Shown here piece after piece: positions 25,595-35,729 of a DNA stretch of 64,000 nt. The DNA lies in the NCBI GenBank assembly GCA_016801885.1, contig CM028902.1, positions 25,527,580 to 25,591,579 of the forward strand, read 5' to 3'. Source of the DNA: Toxotes chatareus (taxonomy: Eukaryota > Chordata > Actinopteri > Toxotidae). A program made the position numbers and the translations under genes. The notes under the pieces are model-generated. The model did no database searches and was not told where the DNA came from. It was given only the letters and a program-made list of their open reading frames with translations. Position 1 is the stretch's first letter, and each line of letters starts with the position of its first letter.

Positions 25595-25692
25595 CTGGAC
25601 AAAGCAGAAGGTCTCCTGTGAGTGCGCGTCCACTGGTCCACCAGGCCGAGCCCAGCATAACTTCACCAAGACCTGTTCACACATATTATGGG
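25595..25692 (-). CDS. akap13: AKAP13 exon 4
   Basis: A 98-bp exon encoding HNMCEQVLVKLCWARPGGPV, ending in HSQETFCFVQ; human has HDCCETVKVQLCASKEGLPV and EEDFHFVQ. The donor is CCAG|GTAACA. The acceptor AG is preceded by CGCGCGCACAG and a TG repeat in place of a pyrimidine tract. Confidence 0.94.
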
Positions 25693-25697
25693 CTGTG

Positions 25698-25742
<45 letters not shown>
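25698..25742. repeat. CA/TG-CG tract abutting the exon 4 acceptor
   Basis: On the minus strand about 20 TG units run into CGCGCGC and then the acceptor CACAG. Confidence 0.93.
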
Positions 25743-25747
<5 letters not shown>

Positions 25748-26404
25748 GCTGTAACTTCATTAAAAAGAAACAACAACCATCTACATTTCATAAAACATTA
25801 TTAGATTCTAGTGTGTGTCTGTCTGTGTGTGTCCATCTCCTCATCACCACAGAGAGGAAAAGAAAGAGTTCTTCTCTTTGTTTACTGACCAGAGGAAGAG
25901 AGATGAGAGGAGACAGTGGAGAGACACGTCTACCTCAGTGTGGGTGCAACCAAAATCAAAAACTACACACTAACTGGAAGCTCTGTCTCACACACGCAGC
26001 ACCCAGCAGGACACTGCCTCTGTCTGTGTGAGGTTCTCTCTCATCTACTGGAAATACTCTGTCTGGGTTAGGTGAGGGGAGGAGCCTGGGCAGCCTCTGC
26101 TTGTCTTACAAGGGTCAAATGTGAAATATTTTGAGAAAACAAGTTGTAATTTCATGAATAAAGAGGAGAAATTCTTAGGAACAAGTAAAATATCACCTAA
26201 TCCAGTCATAAGATGAAAGATTTCAGCTGTCCTGGTCTCAACATTTTTTCACACCACTGTGACACTGTTGTAAATTCCTGATTTTATTCTCACAACAGTT
26301 TAGTGTTTTGCAGCAGTGTGACATCATACTGTTTTATACCCCGGAGAAGACTTTATGCTGTCCCACTGAGCCAACTCCTGGTCCTTTCTGTGTGTGTGTT
26401 GTAC

Positions 26405-26576
26405 CTGGACACACAGCCTGCAGAGTCTTATGGCTGACTCGCACAGTGCTGCTCACATGCCTCTGGATGGATCCTGAGATGAGAAGATAAAACTCCACCT
26501 CCACGTCTTCCTGCTCCTCTCCCTCAGCACGATACAGCTCATCATCGTCAAGCTGAACAGTCAACACACACTGTCC
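26405..26576 (-). CDS. akap13: AKAP13 exon 3
   Basis: A 172-bp exon. Acceptor CTCCTCTCAG, donor GTCCAG|GTACAA. It encodes GQCVLTVQLDDDELY, then DVEVEFYLLISGSIQRHVSS and VSHKTLQAVCP. Human AKAP13 residues 12-70 (GDCVVTVLLAEED, DVVFYLVFLGSTLRHC, VSSDTLETIAP) align along the whole length. This is the N-terminal module unique to the long AKAP-Lbc form. Confidence 0.96.
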
Positions 26577-27027
26577 CTGAGAGGAGACACAGATTTAAAT
26601 GTGAATAGACAGATGTGTCCAAAAACAGAACATCTGTCCCTCTGTATCTTAGTACAGGACTGTGTCTTGGAACAGCTCCAAAACCCGCACAGGTTGTGAT
26701 GGCCACAGGTGACGGTGAAGGCTGCTATGAATACCCTGTTCACCTGTTCACCGTGTTAGGGGGTGCTACGCAACAACCACTGCAGCTGCTCTAAATGACT
26801 GTCACACTGTCGCTGGGGAAGGAGAGGGCTGCTGAGTTAGAAACAAAAACTTTTCTTAGTGACTCGTTCAGTTTGGCTCTTTCCACCTGTCATTTAAAAA
26901 ATATTGTTTTAGGAACAGCTAAGATGCTGTGCAGCTTTTCTTCTCCAGTAAGCTAATATTATTACATCACTCCCACCCTGCACAAGCCCAGCACCTGGAG
27001 TGAATCAATGATGCTGTGGATACTTAC

Positions 27028-27071
27028 ATAGAGAGGAGCCTGTTGTGGGTTCAGTCTCATGGTGCTGGACT
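27028..27071 (-). CDS. akap13: AKAP13 exon 2 with the start codon
   Basis: The ATG is at 27,060-27,058, followed by ten more codons (MRLNPQQAPLY) and donor TAT|GTAAGT. Human AKAP13 begins MKLNPQQAPLY and also splices here. Eleven bases of 5' UTR precede the ATG after acceptor GTTTCCTTCCAG, so at least one noncoding exon lies upstream. The start context, GCACCATGA, is favourable. Confidence 0.95.
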
Positions 27072-27233
27072 CTGGAAGGAAACACACAGGGGGACAGAGA
27101 CGTGTGCATTAACTCTACCACAGAAAACAACATGTTACACAACAACAGAGACTCATCTTGACATCAAGCAGTGTTGGAGGGGACAGACTTGGATGCTTCC
27201 AGTGCTGGAGCAGAAGAAGGGAATGCTAAACTG

Positions 27234-28625
27234 GATGATACAACACAGCGATACAACACAACGATACAACACAGCGATACAACACAGTGATACAACACAG
27301 CGATACAACACAACGATACAACACAACGATACAACACAGCGATACAACACAACGATACAACACAGCGATACAACACAGTGATACAACACAGTGATACAAC
27401 ACAGCGATACAACACAACGATACAACACAGCGATACAACACAGTGATACAACACAGTGATACAACACAGCGATACAACACAGCGATACAACACAGCGATA
27501 CAACACAGCGATACAACACAGCGATACAACACAGCGATACAACACAGCGATACAACACAACGATACAACACAACGATACAACACAACGATACAACACAGC
27601 GATACAACACAGTGATACAACACAGTGATACAACACAGCGATACAACACAGCGATACAACACAGCGATACAACACACACAACACAGCGATACAACACAGT
27701 GATACAACACAGTGATACAACACAGCGATACAACACAGCGATACAACACAGTGATACAACACAGTGATACAACACAGCGATACAACACAGCGATACAACA
27801 CAGCGATACAACACAGTGATACAACACAGTGATACAACACAGCGATACAACACAACGATACAACACAGTGATACAACACAGTGATACAACACAGCGATAC
27901 AACACAACGATACAACACAGCGATACAACACAGTGATACAACACAGTGATACAACACAGCGATACAACACAACGATACAACACAGCGATACAACACAGTG
28001 ATACAACACAGTGATACAACACAGCGATACAACACAGCGATACAACACAACGATACAACACAGCGATACAACACAGTGATACAACACAGCGATACAACAC
28101 AGCGATACAACACAACGATACAACACAACGATACAACACAGCGATACAACACAGCGATACAACACAACGATACAACACAACGATACAACACAGTGATACA
28201 ACACAGTGATACAACACAACACATACAAACACAATGATACAACACAGCGATACAACACAACGATACAACACAACGATACAACACAACGATACAACACAGC
28301 GATACAACACAGCGATACAACACAACGATACAACACAGCGATACAACACAACGATACAACACAACGATACAACACAGTGATACAACACAGTGATACAACA
28401 CAGCGATACAACACAATGATACAACACAGCGATACAACACAACGATACAACACAACGATACAACACAACGATACAACACAGCGATACAACACAGCGATAC
28501 AACACAACGATACAACACAGCGATACAACACAATGATACAACACAGCGATACAACACAGCGATACAACACAACGATACAACACAGCGATACAACACAATG
28601 ATACAACACAGCGATACAACACAAT
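27234..28625. repeat. 13-bp minisatellite (about 105 copies) in AKAP13 intron 1
   Basis: The unit is ATACAACACAGCG with common variants ending AACG, AGTG and AATG. It starts about 165 bp upstream of the first coding exon. Thirteen is not a multiple of three and there is no stop on the minus strand, so three overlapping 490-548-codon frames are open. They reduce to the period CCIAVLYRCVVSL and are not genes. Two short irregular units (near 27,673 and 28,216) interrupt the array. Confidence 0.98.
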
Positions 28626-28629
28626 GCAG

Positions 28630-31065
28630 CATGTGCAGCAGCAGCATTTGACAGGTGCTGTACCAGAGGGAGGCTGAGCAGACACACTGAACAGACAAAC
28701 CAGTACAGGGAGCCTGTAATACAGGTCCTTTTTACTGGTGTCAGCCAGAGCTTTTAATCTGGGTGTGTACTGTCTTCTGTTATGCAGGGAAATATTCATG
28801 TCTGACTTTCAGACGCTCTTCTTCTTCTTCTTCGCCCTGTTTGCACTCAGCAAACAACCAAACTGCATCAGAGCCAACATGTGGTGAGGAGAGGGACACA
28901 CAGTCTGTCTTCAGTCTCCTCCTGCTCTGAGATCCTGCCCACTGTGCTTTAATGCAGCCCAATTCAACAGACAGCTGTCAGACAACTGAGCAAGGACGAA
29001 GCATCACAGCTCACAAATACCAAGCTAACCAGCCGGCAGTAGCAAGCTGCTGTCCCTGCACCCGACTGGACAGCTCCCATCAGTGTGTTAACATCTGTGC
29101 ACTCTGAGAAGACAAAGCTACGTCTTTAGGTGAGAAAACAGTCACTTAGTGTGGACAGAGGACTTACAGCATATGTCGTTATAAGAGGATTACACTCTCA
29201 CAATGTGGAGGAAACCCCTGAGTCTGTGAGTGATGAGCTGGTCCCAAGACAGAGAAGGAGTGAAATGGCATGACGCTTAAAATTCAATGAAATTCATTCA
29301 TTCATATTCAGTTCAGGTCAAATCTGGAGGAAGATTCTCCACAGACGTAAACAGCACAGAAAGAATTATACACAAACAGGAAGCTCTTAGGTTTTTGGCC
29401 AACTGTTTATTTGTATTTTGACATCCTCAACCTCCACTGTCCTCCTCAGGTATGCATGGTTTTTGTTTATAAAAAGAGCACAGGTGCACTTCTCTATTGT
29501 ATTTTATTTTATTTCACAGTAATTTATTTTTCCTTCTTCATTCTTAGTTCCTTCCTTATTCCAGTTTATTGGACCTTATTGTGTTTTTCCAGTGTTTTCA
29601 TCCATTTTAACACAAAGTTCCACCTGCTGGTCTCTCTCTCTCTCTCTGACAATGATCATAGGAACTTAATTTAAAGGTTAATAAAATGCTTTCACAAAGA
29701 AACCAACCCTGTCTCTGTGGACACTTCATCTGTTACGTCACTTCATGTCCTTTTCGCGTCTTCGTCACAGGCTTCCTGTTTCCTAATGCCCTGTCTATCA
29801 TGTTAACGATGACTATCTCATCATTTCATGACTAATATTTGAAGTATTTCTCTCATGTGGAGCTGACTCTCTCACAGGTTTGATTTACTATTACTCCAGT
29901 TTTTCATTATTACAGTTCATCCTGTGGGACCATGGATGTCGGAGCCTGAGTTCATCACACTCCACCTTCTCAGACTGGTGCTAAAGGAGGGGTCAGTGAA
30001 CCTGTGGGAGCACGAGTCTCTGTACAAAACGTCTCTGCTCGTCCGTGAGTTGGACCAACCAGCAGACTGAAGCGTGGTGTGTGGCTTCCACGATCATGTG
30101 ACCAGTGACCACACAGTTCAGTCACGTCATCCACGCAGTGACACACTGAGGGAGGAACAGGACGACAATGCCCCCATCCACAGGGCAGGAGGGGGTCACT
30201 GAATGGTTCCATGAGTGTGGACGTGATGTGAGTCATATGCTGAGGCCTTCACCGTCACCACCACCTCCAGTCTGTCCACCCCTCCAGTAGAGTCCAGAGA
30301 CTTGGAGAATTAAAACCAAGGATCATGGAGCTGGTGTGGAGACCCAGCACCGGACTGAGACACTTTATGATGGAGCAGCATGTAATGGATACAGAGGAAA
30401 GCTAACGACGCGCTGTGTTCTCCAAACTAAAGAAACACCACTGAGCATTCAGACAAGCAACGTCTCTGAAGGACGGCAGGTAGGAGGCAGCCTGAGGACA
30501 GACACATGGCTCATACCACCGGTAAACAGGCAGCACACTAAGAGTGAGACTTTAAGAGGAGTAGAGTTTACAGCATTAGATCCTCTTGTCCTTCTGTCTG
30601 TCTGGCATTAGGTAATTCCACCCCCCCCAAATAAAATGCACGTGTGTGTGTGTGTGTCTGCTTTGTAGCCCACCCACCCTCTTAATCCCGCAGCATGGGT
30701 TCATTAGAGCTCAGTCTGTTTCCAAAGCCCTCAGCCAGTCTCACAGAGGGTTAGGGTTAGGGTTACAGTGGGCCCATCGAATGCTGGCAAACCAATTAAC
30801 ACGAAAAGAGAGAGAGACATGAGTGATGTGTGAAAGATGAGAGCAGGGACCTACTGTCCGAGTCCTGCACGCGGCGCACAGAGCTCCCTGCAAGCTTGAT
30901 GAGGGTGAACGTGACGCGAGTCCCATGCTGAGGCCTTCACACACACACACACACACACACACTGCGGACAGCATAAATAGCTTTATCACCTCTGCCTCTA
31001 TATCCAGAGCTGAACACTGTGTTTCAGTCAGAAATACTCCGTCACGTCTTTTTATAACTCAGGCC
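28630..31065. other. AKAP13 intron 1, no gene seen
   Basis: No exon or recognised transposon. It contains a short TTAGGG-type run (30,750-30,767) and a CA tract at 30,940-30,961. Confidence 0.55.
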
Positions 31066-31067
31066 TC

Positions 31068-31878
31068 ACTCACAGTCTGACAGTGAATACAGAGAGAAGA
31101 AGAGAGCTGGAAGCTGCAGCTGTCCAACACTCACAGTCTGACAGTGAATACAGAGAGAAGAGGAGAGCTGGAAGCTGCAGCTGTCCAACACTCACAGTCT
31201 GACAGTGAATACAGAGAGAAGAGGAGAGCTGGAAGCTGCAGCTGTCCAACACTCACAGTCTGACAGTGAATACAGAGAGAAGAGGAGAGCTGGAAGCTGC
31301 AGCTGTCCAACACTCACAGTCTGACAGTGAATACAGAGAGAGAGAGAGAGCTGGAAGCTGCAGCTGTCCAACACTCACAGTCTGACAGTGAATACAGAGA
31401 GAAGAGGAGAGCTGGAAGCTGCAGCTGTCCAACACTCACAGTCTGACAGTGAATACAGAGAGAAGAGGAGAGCTGGAAGCTGCAGCTGTCCAACACTCAC
31501 AGTCTGACAGTGAATACAGAGAGAAGAGGAGAGCTGGAAGCTGCAGCTGTCCAACACTCACAGTCTGACAGTGAATACAGAGAGAAGAGGAGAGCTGGAA
31601 GCTGCAGCTGTCCAACACTCACAGTCTGACAGTGAATACAGAGAGAAGAGGAGAGCTGGAAGCTGCAGCTGTCCAACACTCACAGTCTGACAGTGAATAC
31701 AGAGAGAAGAGGAGAGCTGGAAGCTGCAGCTGTCCAACACTCACAGTCTGACAGTGAATACAGAGAGAAGAGGAGAGCTGGAAGCTGCAGCTGTCCAACA
31801 CTCACAGTCTGACAGTGAATACAGAGAGAAGAGGAGAGCTGGAAGCTGCAGCTGTCCAACACTCACAGTCTGACAGTG
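31068..31878. repeat. 61-bp tandem array, about 13 copies
   Basis: Copies start ACTCACAGTCTGACAGTG and end GCTGCAGCTGTCCAAC. They are almost identical; one copy near 31,340 has a GA-repeat variant and the first has AAGAAGAG. Each unit contains the palindrome CAGCTGCAG-type core. The period yields a ladder of 60-residue open frames that are artefacts. Confidence 0.98.
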
Positions 31879-31939
31879 AGACAGTGAGAGCTGCATTTTC
31901 CTTTTAACATGAGAGACCAAGCTTCCAGGCCGGAGGTTT

Positions 31940-32120
31940 ATTTTAAGGTCAAAGGTCAAGGTCACTACGACCACGTTCATGTTTTGCTCAGCAATGTGAC
32001 ATCTTAAGAACCGTTTGAGGGATGGTCTTCAAACTTTGGACAAATGCTGACTGTGACTGAAGGATGAACTGATTAGATTGTGGAGGTCAGAGGTCAAAGG
32101 TCAAGGCCACTGTGAACACC
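31940..32120. repeat. Fish interspersed repeat fragments rich in AGGTCA
   Basis: Two related pieces (AAGGTCAAAGGTCAAGGTCA at 31,945 and GAGGTCAGAGGTCAAAGGTC at 32,083) flank text of the type 'ggatgaactgattagat' that I associate with a common teleost repeat. Both contain direct repeats of the nuclear-receptor half-site. Confidence 0.5.
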
Positions 32121-32463
32121 CAACACCAGTTCCAATACTAGTTCCCAGACAATGCCATTATCACTACAAAACACCCAGAACCTCTACCTCTGCTTCAACC
32201 AGCCACCCACCCACCGCCTCAGAGACACACCACCACCTTACTGTCATCAGATCACATGATGCAGATCCAAACTAACACTGACTTCTACTAACAAGTGCTG
32301 TGACATATCTGACTGTCGTAAGCCACAGAGCTCCACTGTTTCCAGAAACTGTTAGAGAGACATCAGCGAGTCACACACTGTACTTTACTCTGCATGTTTG
32401 GCATTAGCACCGTTAGCACCAGCAACTGTTCTATAAGGAAAGGTACGACTTCACTTACACCAA

Positions 32464-32700
32464 CAAGGAGAGAGGGAAGAAGGAGGAGAGGAGGAGAAGG
32501 AGAGAGAGGAGGAGAAGGAGAGAGGGAAGAAGGAGAGAGGGAAGAGGGAGGAGAGGAGGAGAAGGAGGAGAAGGAGAGAGGGAAGAGGGAGGAGAGGAGG
32601 AGAAGGAGAGAGAGAGGAGGAGAAGGAGGAGAGGAGGAGAAGGAGAGAGAGAGAGAGGAGGAGAAGGAGGAGAGGAGGAGAAGGAGGAGAGGAGGAGGTG
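32464..32700. repeat. Purine-only tract (GGAGAA/GAGAGG)
   Basis: About 240 bp of A and G only on the plus strand, built from AGGAGGAGAAGGAGAGAGGG-type units. A 39-bp piece of the same text recurs at 36,292-36,330. Confidence 0.97.
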
Positions 32701-33160
32701 AGGACACACACACACAGATATTACATAGAGACCCAGATATAAGACCAACACAGTGGGAATACTGGACTTAGAGTCATCAGGTGATTTCAAACACCAACTG
32801 TTCACTAACAACTTCAATTTATCAACTTAAAAGCTAAAGACAGATTTAACTGCACACTCATTATCTCCCACACAGAAGCTGGTATTCATAGAAACAGTGT
32901 GAGTGTGCTCACACTCTCTGTCAGAGCACCGTGTACATGGTTTCCTATTCTCCCGGCACTAAACCACAGTAAGATCCCTTTAAAGGCACATTTCAAATCT
33001 TCATCTGATGATGACGTGAGGCGTCTGAAGAGTATAATGGTTAACGTGCACATCATATAACATGTAACTCAGGCTCAGGACCTTTGCCTGCAGGTTGAAC
33101 CACAGCAAAAATCACTTGTTTATTGATGAATTACATTAGTGTGATGATACTGATACTAAC

Positions 33161-35719
33161 TAGGGCTGCAACGATTAGTCGACAATGTCGATGACGTCGA
33201 CGCGAAATGTTGTCGTCGACACGTCATGTTATTTAAACAACCTGAAAGGCATTAAATAATATATTGACACACCACTCATCTGAACACAGTAAATGAAATT
33301 GTAATGCGCAGCAGGAAGTGTTGGGGGCAGCAGCTTCGTTCTTTGCACCGTCTGCGTCAATCCATCACTGACGAAGAAGTTAAACAGAGATGCGCGATGG
33401 CAGAGGCTGCACTTCAATGTGAGCAGGCTGACGGAAAGCTGCGACCACGGCTCAAGTCTAAAGTCTGGGCGTTTTTTAAAGAAAATAAAACTACTAAACA
33501 AGTAAAGTGTACTGTCTGCAACGCACAGCTGGCCTACCACGGCAGCACGACGGCGATGCACGAACATTTAAAACGAAAACACCTCGGAATTTTAGCGTCC
33601 ACGGATAAAGATGGGTAAGTTAGCCGTTCTTTTGATTATCTAAAGAGATATTTGTTTCTTTTAGGCCATTACATGAAACGTGTTAACTGCATAAGATCAC
33701 TGACTTAGTGTAACTCTTCCACATGTGTTAGCTTTACACGCAGGACTGCATGTAGTGTGCATTTATGCTAGGACAGATCTACCGTAGATAAATTAGTACA
33801 TAAATAAGTAATTATAAATAAGTCATTTGGCAGCTATAAACAAATTGAAACAAAACGAAAAATTAAATGAATTGATTAATTTAAGTGAGTTTACAACTCA
33901 TGATAAACATGTCTAATAGTTTTCTGTTTTGATTTTGCCATTTTAGAAGTTCAAAGCAAAGACGCGTGGATGACTTTGTCCTCCGGAGAGGCGTCTGCAC
34001 CCCTCAAATGGCCAGAATCCTCACTAACAGCATTCTAATAATGCTGGTCTATGACATGAGGCCACTCTCAATGGTGGAAGGCCAGGGCTTCAAGCAAATG
34101 ATCTACACATTCAATCCCGACTACACATTACCTTCAAGAACACATTTTACCAAGCTGGAGGGAAAGTATGAAGAAATTCTCAATCACGTTAAAGATGCTC
34201 TCAAATCAACAAGTGGCAAGATTGTCCTGACAGCCGATGCCTGGACCAGTATTGCCACTGAAGCATACCTGGGCATCACTTGCCATTATTTAAGTGATGA
34301 CTGGGTGTTCAAAAACTTCTGTCTGACAACAATGCCCCTTGAGGAACGGCACACTGGCATTAACATTGCAGACTGGATTGAGGAGGCTTTAGAAAAGTTT
34401 GAAGTTCCTCCCTCCAAGATTGTAGGCATTGTCCATGACAATGCCTACAATATGGTGCTGGCTGCTAACCTTTTAAAAGACAGACATGGGTGGCTGTCAG
34501 TCCGTTGTGCAGGCCACACCACAGCAAACACAGATCAGTAATGCACTAGGAGCAGCAGGGGCTCTTGTGGAGTACTTTAAAAAAAAGTGAACAGGCATCA
34601 AGCAAACTAAAAGTTAAGCAGAAACAGATGGGGAGTCCAGATCACCATCTTATCCAGGACATTTTCACAAGATGGAATAGTACGTATCACATGATCACCC
34701 GTCTGCTTGAACAAAGATGGCCAGTTACTGCCACTCTATCAGATCCAACAACAACGCAGCAAGGTAAAAGGTACCTGGACCTCAAACCCGATCAGTGGAC
34801 CCTCTTGGAAGACCTTGCAAAAGCGCTCAAGGCCTTTGAATGTGCCACTGTGTACTTGAGTGGGGAAAGCTATGTGACAATCTCAACCTTACCTGCTCTG
34901 TACAAAGGGCTATTGAGATCCACCAGAGTTGCTTATGATGCAGCGCCAGTGCAGGCTTTTCAGACTGCTGCCTCATTGGAGATGACCGAACGCTGCTCTG
35001 AAGTGATCACAGTCACAGATGATAATCCAAGCAAACACATCATTGCAGCTGCACTTGACCCAAGGTTTCGAAAACTGAAATTCCTGACACCAGAGGAGAA
35101 ATTCAGCGTGCAGAACAAACTACAAGCTCTAGCCCTTCAGAGTGCCTCTGAGACAAACCGGTACAGCAGAGGCGAGTCCACGCCATCGGATGATATGCAT
35201 GCTGCATCCCCAGCTCGTGAAACACGGAAGCCTGGGTCAACCCTCGATTCACTTCTTGGATGTGACACAGACAGTGATGATGATCAGCAGGAATCACATG
35301 AGCAACAGGTTACTAATGAAGTAAGTTTTTCTTCTTGTGTTATTAGTGAACATCAAATGCAACATATCTGCCATGCTAATTTTCATCTTGTGTCTCATGA
35401 CAGGTGCTGATGTACTTTGCTGAGCAGCCGATCTCAAAGACACAGTGTCCGTTGTCCTGGTGGAAGCTCAATGAGACCAAGTACCCAACACTGGCAATTT
35501 TAGCCAAGTCATTCTTATGCATTCCTGCTACCTCCACACCATCTGAGCGCCTGCTAACTGAGCTGTTCAGCTTAAATTTCATATTCAACTGGCTCTGGAG
35601 TCATTGTTTAATTCTGAAAGAATTTATGTTGTAGCATGCACGAGGTGTGAGCGAGGTTGGGTGGGTGTGGTGGTTTTTTTTGGCGGCGACTACCAAAATA
35701 ATCGTTAGTTGCAGCCCTA
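33161..35719 (+). mobile_element. hAT-family DNA transposon with BED-finger transposase relic
   Basis: The left end is TAGGGCTGCAACGATTAG. The right end, reverse-complemented, is TAGGGCTGCAACTAACGATT. An identical 8-bp duplication, ATACTAAC, flanks it at 33,153-33,160 and 35,720-35,727, the size expected for hAT elements. Total length is 2,559 bp. It lies in AKAP13 intron 1 on the opposite strand to the gene. The ends should still be recognisable to a related transposase. Confidence 0.96.
33304..35640 (+). pseudogene. hAT (ZBED-like) transposase, broken
   Basis: Exon 1 (33,304-33,614, donor GG|GTAAGT) encodes a BED zinc finger: CTVCNAQL followed by HEHLKRKH. Exon 2 starts at 33,947 after CCATTTTAG, phase-matched, and carries SSKQRRVDDFVLRRG, TADAWTSIATEAYLGIT and SVRCAGHT. 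It then breaks: sequence after CAGHT is partly lost and a run of A bases near 34,580 is one base too long before SEQASSKLKVKQ. A third segment after an intron (acceptor TCATGACAG near 35,403) has the hAT C-terminal dimerisation motif PSERLLT, but the conserved residues after it are replaced. The protein is not functional. Confidence 0.9.
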
Positions 35720-35729
35720 ATACTAACAG

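Noticed and set aside
27153..28799. Open frames of 490-548 codons resembling a Cys-rich membrane protein
   Set aside because: Read-through of the 13-bp minisatellite in three frames; no independent coding evidence.
30750..30767. Interstitial telomere
   Set aside because: Only about three TTAGGG units; such runs occur by chance and a second two-unit run is seen at about 52,126.
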